Of a DNA stretch of 64,000 nt, positions 55,813 through 64,000 are shown in pieces. Position 1 is the first letter of the stretch, and every line of letters starts with the position of its first letter. The notes below the pieces were generated by a model. The model did not search any database and had not been told where the DNA came from. It saw only the letters and a list, made by a program, of their open reading frames with translations. Source of the stretch: Anthopleura xanthogrammica (lineage: Eukaryota > Cnidaria > Anthozoa > Actiniaria > Actiniidae). The translations under genes and the position numbers were made by a program. The DNA is taken from assembly GCA_964019055.1 (NCBI GenBank), contig OZ025219.1, positions 1,421,001-1,485,000 of the forward strand. The letters run 5' to 3'.

Positions 55813-55928
55813 GAATAGACCAACTGAAAGCCAAGAAAAAAAGGTTCTAATTCTCAGGAGTTTGAAATTATTTTGTTTTGTCCTCCAAATTAAGAAGCTG
55901 CATTCCGACGTGCTGAAAGGGGTCTATT
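55813..55928. mobile_element. MITE family B, copy 5 (left arm degraded)
   Basis: The right arm (TCCTCCAAAT, GCTGCATTCCGACGTGCTG) is well kept. The left arm is largely lost, apart from AATAGACC at the edge. Confidence 0.7.
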
Positions 55929-56507
55929 ACCCCTCAAAACCGCGGCACTGGAAATCGCAATTTCCAAGAGGCTAAATGTTCACATTTCCAGTGGGGGGGG
56001 GGGGGGGGGGGTAGTGCAATCCCTGTATACTACGCAGCCACCTTTATCTACAAGCAGCTGAAAGAAAAATCATATTAATGTTATTAAAAACTCGTTAGTT
56101 AACGTTGATGGCCTACTAAAATAGTCGGCCATTTTTACTTTAATAAATGCAACATTTTGACTTACTTAGCTTAATAACGCCCACTTTAAAATCCGGTTTT
56201 TTGGAGTTAATAAAACAGTGGATGAAGAAAAGGGTACGGAAGCGCTCTGGACAAGGAAAAACACGGTTAAAAAGCACTTAAAATATTACGTTCAATATCT
56301 TTTTTGACAGAAGTTTAATTTTTCTGTCAAAGTAAGCTTAAGAAAATTGTCAAAAATATTGATTGTTTCTCAGTATAACGTATTTAACAGAAATAAGATC
56401 AATATTTAATGTTAAGATTTTAAATTTTTTGAGCGGATGCATGTATTTATACAATTATTTGTCTTGTATACACTGGTAGTTCGACCAATCACAGCGTGCG
56501 ACACTCT

Positions 56508-56630
56508 ATAACTGAGTTTCAATCAGCTGATAAAAGTCTTTGAATCTGAAAGAATTCTATTGAAAACTTGTGATTCAGCTGATGAACATTCCGCACAATA
56601 CAAAAAACGACGTCAAGTGAAACCCAGCTA
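56508..56630. mobile_element. MITE family G, internally deleted copy
   Basis: Collinear with 55,551-55,726 but lacks about 50 bp between TCTTTGAATCT and AGAAT. Confidence 0.8.
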
Positions 56631-57003
56631 TATTCAAGTCTAGAATTATAGTAAGGGACGGACCATTAGATAACTGATGGGGGGGGGGGGGGGGGGCTGC
56701 AGGAATTTTAGTTGCATGATATTTATTTTTTGTCCCACCCCCAACACGTTATTTTATTTTAATTTTTTTGAAACATCATGACCTTGCACATTATTTTTTG
56801 TAAACTAGTATGGAATAATCAATATTATTATATACATACCGAGATTTACTCAGTAAAATCCTGTGTAATAAATGTTCGTTCGTTCACTTTTCCCAACCAA
56901 TCACAATGCGCGTATCGCTTTTTAACGTGTGAGAAAAACGATACGTCCAATCAGAAGCCGGCAGCAACGGGCTCCACTGCTCTTTCGTGTGAGACTTTCG
57001 ACT

Positions 57004-57470
57004 AAACTAGAAAGTTTTTATTTCAAAACATGAATGAAACTATATTTTAGACGACAAAACCAAAGAGAAAATCGTTGAATTACCTATAGTAAAGCGGAGA
57101 AAAAGCTGCCTGAGATGTTAATCTATTCGAAAAGCTTTTTAAAAGTACTGAAAACTTAAACAACAACAAGGAAAGTCAGCTTCAATTGCTTTTGTAAGGA
57201 GACGACTTCGGTGAGACCTAAACTAGAAAGATTGAGTTCAAAACATGAATGAAAATATAATTCAGACGACGAAACCAAAGAGAAAATCGATGAAATACCA
57301 ATAGTAGAGCGGAGGAAAAGCTGACCGAGATGTAAATCTAGTGGAAAAGTTCTTAAAAATGTATTAAACAACAACGAGGAATTGAAAGGCAGCTTTGTCG
57401 TGTAAGAAGGCGACAGAAACTTCGGTAAGCTTTCGCAATCATTCATGGTGTAAACTAAAAGCCTAGAAGT
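57004..57470. repeat. Diverged tandem duplication, period about 220 bp
   Basis: Both units contain AACTAGAAAG, CAAAACATGAATGAAA, CCAAAGAGAAAATCG and AAACAACAAC in the same order. Just upstream (56,888-57,000) two CCAATCA motifs and AACGATACG/AGCGATACGCG pairs lie close together. Confidence 0.7.
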
Positions 57471-57678
57471 TGAAAAGATTAAACTTAGAAACCGAATTAG
57501 AATTTAATAAAAATAAGTTTTTATTATGCTTGTAAAACAGCGTTGTAAAATAAAGAATTATTGCAATATAATTTTTAGTTTGGAAACTGAGCTTTGTTTA
57601 CAAACTTTGTAAACTAAAATAGTCTCTAATTCAAACCAAATTGAAAATCTCGGTATGAATATAATAAAAAGAAAACAC

Positions 57679-57813
57679 CATGGAAAGTGCTTTGTACAGT
57701 TTTTATTCACTCGTTGTTTCGTATCATAAAACTCACGCGCTCGAAGACTCGCTTGTTCTTTTTATGATACTTCACAACTCGTGAATAAAAACCGTACGCG
57801 CGCACTTTCCATG
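57679..57813. mobile_element. MITE with CATGGAAAGTGC ends
   Basis: A perfect 12 bp TIR. Inner arms GTTTTTATTCAC / GTGAATAAAAAC and GTATCATAAA / TTTATGATAC make nearly the whole 135 bp a hairpin. Confidence 0.85.
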
Positions 57814-58149
57814 AAGTAATCTCTATTTTTTTAACTGGCTTCTTGAAACCACTCTTACTACTGAAAGACATGATAGCTACTACGATTTGAACATCATAGT
57901 CAGAATTCTATTCTAATTTATTATATTCTTACGTTCAATGCACTTTTGAATTATCAGGGGCTGTCGAGAGTAATTCTGATTGGGAGGGGCCCCCGGGGTT
58001 AACGACCGTAAAAGGCGGGCGAACGTAGGAAGGTTTGGGGGCATGCCCCCCCTCCTCCCGAAAATTTTGGAAAAATTAAGCGGCATTCGCAACATATTCA
58101 TAAAGTTCGTGCCATTACCCTTGAGCTGTGCTTGCTCGATATTTTTTTC

Positions 58150-58250
58150 GCACATGAATATGGATACAACTCAAACAAAGAATCTTATTCTCAAGGGAAT
58201 GACACGTGGTCTGAAATAGCAATACATTACATCCCAGGCAAAAGGTCTAT
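58150..58250. repeat. Partial copy of TIR element family F
   Basis: Matches the reverse complement of 50,415-50,516 through GGATACAACTCAAACAAAGA and GACACGTGGTCTGAAATA. Confidence 0.75.
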
Positions 58251-60060
58251 TATGGTAAAAACCTGACGTGGATGCTAAAGATGCCAAACAGAATACTTTA
58301 ATGCTTTCAGTTGTTCCAAATTGTGTACTAAAGTTCATATTTTTTTGGGTGACTTCGACATCACAGTATAATAGTTTTTGAATATTTTCCTGTATAATTT
58401 TTAATTTTACTAATATCCTTGAAGAAATAGAAAACGCGCGCGCATGCTGTGTGCAGTTCTGAAGCACGCGGGGATTGGCAGAACACGAGAGAAGTGTTAG
58501 GAGAAGCACGACGCGTAGCGTAGCACAGCACAGCATAGCACAGCAAGGAAGTGATTAATTTCATCTATAAAATAAAAATCAGAGTAGCCGTTATATTTGA
58601 TACCTATGACCAGGTGATCTGGAATCTAGACGCGCAATGCATTAGTTTGCATGTATGTTATTATCACAGTCAAGAACCACTAAATATGATGTAAATCTAA
58701 TGCAGTTTAAGCATTGTTCATCAAAGCACCACTAACATCTCTAGCTGGATGCAGCAGCTATTTATATAGGTCAAAGACAAAGCTCTATCATAACATAATT
58801 TAAACTGATATACGCTGCTTTCTTGCGACCCGTTTCGATTTGGCTCCTTTGCATCAAATTTGAGGGACTTTGCACACAAACACACTAGTTTTTATGTACA
58901 GTGAAGGATAATAAGCTATTGTATTTATGCTCCTCAAAGTTGAGAATAAAAAACCAGTGAATATACTGGATAATAACATTTTATAATCGTCGACTTCTTG
59001 GTATAAGCGAAGAGTATTGGAAGCAATTTACATTGCTAATCTCAATCCCTCATCGAATAAACAAATTAATATTATAAAGCATTAGAATTACTTAAATATT
59101 TAGAACATCGTATTTACTAGTTATTTATTTATATTTAATTTTAATATAGTTTTAGAATAGTGTCCCAAATTAGTGGTCTACTCGTGGACTGCTAGGAGAC
59201 TAGAAACTCAAATAAAGTTGATATTTTATTATTTTTATTTTTAAAAGCTTTCCCTTCCTTCCTGTTCCCAAAGGGAGTTACATAATTGAGTATATAGTCC
59301 TTTTTAAGGAACCAGTGTTTCATTCCCTGAAAATGGTTTCATAATTGAAAACGTTCGGACATCTATATATTTATAATCTTACTTAGTCCCTAGTTTTAAC
59401 TTCAAACAAACAATGATGGAGAAAAAGAATCATTATAATAGGTACTATATCTGTAGAGAATAAAAATGTAGCTCATACTATCTCAATTTAGACTAGAAGA
59501 GTACCACAGGAAAAGAGAATAGACTACAGTACTTTAGTCCAAACAAGTCACAAGTCTATGTACATGTGTATAATAACATCTTAAGTTTATATTAACGGAA
59601 AGATTACAAAGCAGCTTTTGAGCTATATTTTTAAGAAGTGACTACACAAACAGAATCACTTACCATTCGACTTGAAATGGTCTTGAAATACGAAACACTT
59701 TCTCCATGGCATTTTATAAGTACTCCACCGATTCTCCAGGAGGTTTATACGTTTAAAAAGCGATAAAGATGAGAGAATAGAGCGAGAACACACGAGAACT
59801 TTCTATAACCATTCGTTTGAAAATAGCGGGCTTATTGTTAGACGCGATGCATGGTGGGTATTGTGCGCACGCAAGGGATCATGGGACTCGTTCCCAGTTT
59901 CCTCTAGATCGAAATGATATCGCTATAAAAATGCATTCATAAATCGTAAATCATAAATGAATAAAATAATTATTTTGCTGTTGTATTACAGTAGGTTACT
60001 AAATCTGGAATCATTTGGTCGAAATGATAAGCGTATGGTTCGTCATAGCCACCCCTTCCA
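58251..60060. other. Intergenic, nothing recognised
   Basis: AT-rich with chance ORFs. A minus-strand ORF near 58,460-58,560 has a hydrophobic start but lies on GCTGT-like simple repeats, so I do not call it. Confidence 0.5.
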
Positions 60061-60061
60061 G

Positions 60062-60210
60062 CTGATTTGAAATAGTGACGTAGAAATAACGTCACTGCAA
60101 AACTGAGGTGTCATAAAACCTGCGAAAATTGACTTATAAAAGATTATATCTGAGGTGAGTTTAGATTTTGAGCAGAGGTTTTTGATATTTTATATACATT
60201 TACTATGATA
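60062..60210. repeat. Dispersed repeat family D, copy 2
   Basis: Collinear with 26,350-26,505. Confidence 0.6.
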
Positions 60211-60423
60211 ATAACAATTAGCAATAACGACCCATTTTATTGGTTACAGTATATCTTTGGTTAAACAACCCATTACAATTGGTTGTTAGTACTCAGATAT
60301 TTTTGGCTTAAAAAACAACAGATTCATGGTTCTCACTCCCCTTAGTTACCGTTGCTATGTACCACAAACTCAACAAATTTACTGTCATGTGAAAATATAG
60401 TATATACAAAAAAATATTCTTGA

Positions 60424-60603
60424 GTATAAGCCAGTTCAAAGTTTAAGAATCGTTTTCAGTGCGCATGCGATTTTATCCCGAATTTCTCACCTTCTTTTGT
60501 TTAATTAAAAACAAAAGAAGGTTTAAACAAAAGAAGGTGAGAAATTCGGGATAAAATCGCATGCGCACTGAAAACGATTCTTAAACTTTGAACTGGCTTA
60601 TAC
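60424..60603. mobile_element. MITE family A, well-preserved copy
   Basis: 180 bp: two near-perfect arms of about 80 bp from GTATAAGCCAGTTCAAAG to GGCTTATAC, with TTTAATTAAAA in the loop. Each arm contains GTGCGCATGCGA. Confidence 0.9.
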
Positions 60604-60909
60604 TTTTGTGCAATTGTGGGGCCAAGATACTGTATTAATAATATGAAAGAATTAGCCTTAAGTTTCAAGAACTGACATTTAAGTTTGGGATTTTGAAAGT
60701 CAAATAAATTGGATATCTTACGTAATGGACTAATTTGCATAAAGACAATGAGCATGCGCAAACGTTTTTCACTACCACCTACCGCGCCAGATCTGTGTAT
60801 ATTTCTTTGAATCGTAATCATGGAACAATATCAGATAATTATATATCTATGGTGATAATGTTAGCAATTTTACATCCGTTAAGAATTACCCGCCCCGTTA
60901 AAGGTCTTG

Positions 60910-61255
60910 AATACACCAGTTTCGCATTCGATGCAAACCGCTGTTTTTGAAGAACGCAGACTCATTTGCACAGGCTTGGCTCGTTTATAAGTCAACTGTT
61001 CATGAACCCCATTAAAAGTCCGTGGGATTTCAAAACATTGGTATTGTTCAACTTGCTCATTCTTTACATTACAGTTTTTCAAATCATTAGCAACAGCCAA
61101 CTGTAATGTAAAGAATGTGCAAGTTGAATAATACCAATCCCACGGACTTTTAATGGTGTATTTGAATAGATGACTTATAAACGAGGCTAAGCCTGTGCAA
61201 ATGAGTCTGTGGTCTTCAACAACAGCGGTTTGCATCGAATGCAAAGCTGGTGTAT
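60910..61255. mobile_element. Foldback element family C, copy 2
   Basis: About 346 bp with two arms as in copy 1 and ends ATACACCAGTTTCG / GCTGGTGTAT. The 121-codon minus ORF in it is an arm artefact. It ends about 110 bp past the 3' end of the GPCR below. Confidence 0.85.
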
Positions 61256-61364
61256 TTTTAAGTTTTTTTACAATCTGTTTTTGCTAATACATTTTATAAA
61301 TCAAAAACCTCCCCTACTGAGAGCCAGGTTAGTTTCAAAACTTCAGAATATCATGTGTCTATAA

Positions 61365-62771
61365 CTATACAAATGTGTTAAATTTCCATGGCAACGAAGA
61401 TGATTTGAAGTCTCTTCTACTAAGATCTTTCTCAAAAGCTTTATTAATATGGCTGTTCAACGTTAAGCGTCTTGGCGAAGATGGACCAGATTCAAAGCTA
61501 AATCTTCTCCTCCTACCCAGTCCTCTCTCGGACTGGAGTGGTCGAATATTACTGGGTTTGTTGTGTATGCCAATTTCAGCCTCTGTTGTAATAGCTTCAT
61601 TTGTTTGTCCTGTTGCTATGGTATCAATGTTTGGTGATTCAGTGGAGCGGAACTTAGGGCTTGTTTGATTTGTTTGGCCAGTTGGATCGAGATTATGGTC
61701 CAGTGTTGTGCTTCTTGATTTAAAAAGGGTCGTTAATCGCGAAAACGTCGTGAAACGACCCCGTTCTCTTCTATTCTTACTTTGCCAACCACAAAGCCGC
61801 TTAACATTTCGTTTAAGCTCGTTACGAAAACCATTAATGAAGATGAAGTACAACAAGGGGTTGATGACAGCATTGGCATGAGCCAGCAGGTAAAAGAGCA
61901 GCGGTACTATAGTAGGAAGACAGAGGTATGTCTGATAATCAAAGGCGATAAGCATATGATTTACGTGGACTGGAAACCAGCATATTGCGAATATGATCAC
62001 CAATGTGATGAACATTTCTACAAGAGGACGGTTTTGTCGCTCGATTCGACGTTGAAGTGACTCGTTCTGTTCGGTAACACAAGTATGGAGTCGTTTACGT
62101 AGTTCACGTATAATAATAGCATACATGATTATCATGAGGACCAATGGTATCCCATAAGACAGTGCGAACTTTGAGACCATCTCTAATTGTGAGCCGAGTA
62201 ATTCTTTAACGGGGTCGTTAGTCCACGAAGAGAAACAATAAGCTTGCCCTGAGAACTCAGCCACTTTAAACTTATACAACTGTGGCGATGCTAACAAACA
62301 TGACGCGAGCCATATACCAGCGATAATGACCAGTGTCTTAACACGTGACAGAGGTTTATAGGTCATGTAACATACAGCAAAGTATCTGTCAGTTGTTATG
62401 GCAACGAATGTTAAAACCGAGACGAAAATAGACACTTCGACGGAGAAATAGATCAGCTTACAAGTGATTGTTCCAATCGTACCGCCAATCCATTTATTCC
62501 CGAAGAAGAAGAAAATCCAGTGAATTGGAGCGACGGTTAGCACATCGATGATGTCGGCGCTAGCCATGCAGATAAGAAAGTAATTAAACACGTTGGACTT
62601 CATTCTGGAGTTAGTGCGGGCGCAGTTGATAACCAATGAGTTTCCAGTCACAGCGAGCACTAGAACGAGGCTGTAAGAGATTGACAAAGCCACGGCTGTT
62701 GATTCGTCGGGAGGTGATGATTGACAGCCGGATGGCTTTCTTGTGGAATTTTCAGGACTTGTGTAGTTCAT
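61365..62771 (-). CDS. Class A GPCR, neuropeptide-receptor-like, long C-tail
   Basis: I choose the ATG at 62,771 (468 aa) over the upstream in-frame ATG at 62,969, because a strong acceptor (pyrimidine tract then CTCAG) sits 4 bp before it and the next residues (MNYTSPENST) carry two N-glycosylation sites, as at a receptor N-terminus. TM1 has GNSLVI, TM2 ASAD, KWIGG precedes the TM3 Cys, TTDRYFAV ends TM3, ECL2 has a Cys (GQAYC), TM6 has ICWFPVH and TM7 NPLLY. A Ser/Thr-rich tail of about 130 residues with basic clusters follows, suiting arrestin/kinase regulation (inferred). It shares KF-LNYG/LSYG in TM5, ICWFPVHV in TM6 and LAH-N-INP in TM7 with the GPCR at 28.7 kb, so the two are paralogues. 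The ligand is unknown. Confidence 0.92.
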   Translation of the reverse strand: MNYTSPENSTRKPSGCQSSPPDESTAVALSISYSLVLVLAVTGNSLVINCARTNSRMKSNVFNYFLICMASADIIDVLTVAPIHWIFFFFGNKWIGGTIGTITCKLIYFSVEVSIFVSVLTFVAITTDRYFAVCYMTYKPLSRVKTLVIIAGIWLASCLLASPQLYKFKVAEFSGQAYCFSSWTNDPVKELLGSQLEMVSKFALSYGIPLVLMIIMYAIIIRELRKRLHTCVTEQNESLQRRIERQNRPLVEMFITLVIIFAICWFPVHVNHMLIAFDYQTYLCLPTIVPLLFYLLAHANAVINPLLYFIFINGFRNELKRNVKRLCGWQSKNRRERGRFTTFSRLTTLFKSRSTTLDHNLDPTGQTNQTSPKFRSTESPNIDTIATGQTNEAITTEAEIGIHNKPSNIRPLQSERGLGRRRRFSFESGPSSPRRLTLNSHINKAFEKDLSRRDFKSSSLPWKFNTFV

Positions 62772-62790
62772 GACCTGAGAAAAAAAATAG
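62772..62790 (-). promoter_or_regulatory. Splice acceptor before the GPCR start codon
   Basis: The minus strand reads a T-rich tract ending TTTTTTCTCAG, then GTC and the ATG. This implies an intron in the 5' UTR with the first exon further upstream, not located. Confidence 0.6.
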
Positions 62791-63177
62791 AATTTAACTA
62801 GTTCGTTCATTATGATAATACGATCCTTTTCAAGTTCATTTTTTGATATAAAAATCAGGAAAAGTTCTTGAATAATCCTCACGGTAAATACCTTAATGCG
62901 CATGCTCGAAAAACGCGTACAATGATGTATAACAAATGAATATTTCAAAATACTGTAAATTTGTGCCAATCGTCCTAGATGATTTTCCTATTCCAAATTT
63001 GATTGCATAAAGCTTTATCGACGCATGTGCGCAAACGGCTTTTCTCGTGTTTAAACAAGTCATGACGGTTGTCAATTTGAAATTTTACGGTATTTTTTAA
63101 TCTTTGAACTAGTAGACGAAGATTTAAATCAACAAGAAAGGATTTTATGCCGTGAAAAATTCGTAAATAAGTTTAAA
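62791..63177. other. 5' region of the GPCR, nothing firm
   Basis: Probably 5' UTR intron and promoter. AT-rich with no convincing donor. Confidence 0.3.
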
Positions 63178-63310
63178 ATACTCCAGTTGCTCTAGGCTAC
63201 CCTCGATTCTGTGTAGAATATTTATGTGTTCCAGTAAAGGTCCGTGGAATTTCAAAGTGTTTGTATTGTTGAAGCTGTGCATTCTTTACTTTATCGTTGG
63301 TATTTGTGAA
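63178..63310. mobile_element. Foldback element family C, truncated copy 3
   Basis: Starts with AATACTCCAGTT and keeps GTCCGTGGAATTTCAAA and GCATTCTTTAC, in the order of one arm. The other arm is missing. Confidence 0.65.
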
Positions 63311-64000
63311 TATTTAGACATTATAATAAGGCTTATTCTGCGTAAATGCATCTGTAGTCAAGGACGCAACTGTATTTGATCAGGAATACGAAAAAGGTCT
63401 GCTTTAAATTTAAAAAATTGAAATTTCTTTTCTGAAGACGTTGAACAAGATAAGGTCAAAAGAACGAGTATTAGCAGTTCTAGAAAAATATTTAAGATAT
63501 CTGTAGAATCAAGAAACAGGAAATTTGAAAAGGGCTCTTAATTTAAATGATGTCAAAGCTATCGTATCAGGAACTCGGGGGAAATATATCGGAAATTGAT
63601 ATTTTTTGCAGATCATACTCTGAGATATGCGCTTAGAGATTCAGTGAGATTTTTGAAATGGCGTATCAAATCTGTGTCTATTGTTGCTTGAGAAAATTAA
63701 CCTTTTTCAAGATTTAAACGAAAACTGCTTTTCTAGTGCCAGGCATTCCTAAATCTACGTGTGCAACGCATTTTTGTCCAAAAGAAAAAAAAAATTTGTC
63801 AAAATGAAATTTTTTCAAAAGAAATTCCCTATTCTGGGGAATGTTTGGCCATAATTTTCATGGGCGTTTTTTTTTTCTTTTTCTTTTCTTTTCTTTCATA
63901 TTTTCTTTTGCTAAAAAAAATGTTGTTTATCGACTGAACAAGAGCTAAAAGATATGTAGTGCATGCATTCGCTGATTGGCTGATTTTTTTAAGGCTGGGA
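63311..64000. other. Intergenic, nothing recognised
   Basis: AT-rich with a pyrimidine tract near 63,870-63,900. No feature is supported. Confidence 0.5.

Noticed and set aside
58171..58564. Minus-strand ORFs with a hydrophobic, signal-like start
   Set aside because: They lie over GCTGT/CACAG simple repeats and a MITE fragment. There is no protein-like continuation or splice support.
60879..61244. 121-codon minus-strand ORF (and a similar ORF at 26,015-26,221)
   Set aside because: Both lie in the arms of foldback family C, where opposite-strand frames mirror each other.
61365..62969. 534-codon GPCR starting at 62,969
   Set aside because: The first 66 codons lack receptor-like features and are interrupted by a strong splice acceptor just before the ATG at 62,771.

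Overview
This is eukaryotic, AT-rich animal DNA, most likely from an anthozoan cnidarian (stony coral or relative). That placement is an inference from intronless rhodopsin-class GPCR genes, a PAN/apple plus C-type lectin plus LamG secreted protein, tRNA-derived SINEs, and a very high density of short inverted-repeat elements and microsatellites. No prokaryotic operons, rRNA genes or convincing functional tRNA genes are visible.

Layout. At 1-695 (+) lies the 3' part of a class A GPCR cut by the window edge. From about 2.64 to 12.57 kb runs a satellite of roughly 79 monomers (119 bp in its homogeneous core), each carrying an interrupted palindrome, with one 0.55 kb interruption. It abuts a decayed, internally deleted Ty3/gypsy-type retrotransposon (12.58-14.82 kb, minus). 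From 15.04 to 21.91 kb (minus) I can assemble a seven-exon gene from splice sites and codon phase: signal peptide, PAN/apple, short Cys-rich linker, first half of a C-type lectin domain (CTLD), a three-exon LamG domain, second half of the CTLD. The LamG cassette is phase 1-1, so the gene reads in frame with it (455 aa) or without it (244 aa, intact CTLD). The intron ahead of the cassette holds 108 copies of a hexanucleotide.

From 22 to 28.7 kb are LINE remnants, MITEs, tandem duplications and a foldback element. Two complete related GPCR genes follow, at 28,740-29,735 and 61,365-62,771 (both minus). Between them is about 31 kb of mostly non-coding DNA: SINEs, foldbacks, minisatellites, an 811 bp tandem duplication, a CCAAT-motif cluster and nested MITEs. 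Large parts of 32.6-35.8, 38.3-40.3, 45.3-47.2, 50.8-53.2, 58.3-60.0 and 63.3-64.0 kb show nothing I can assign.

Functionally, the GPCRs are membrane receptors, two of them peptide-receptor-like paralogues. The PAN-CTLD/LamG protein is predicted secreted and probably binds glycans or matrix. Nothing suggests the genes act in one pathway. The most unusual feature is the lectin gene with an in-frame, apparently skippable LamG module inside its CTLD.
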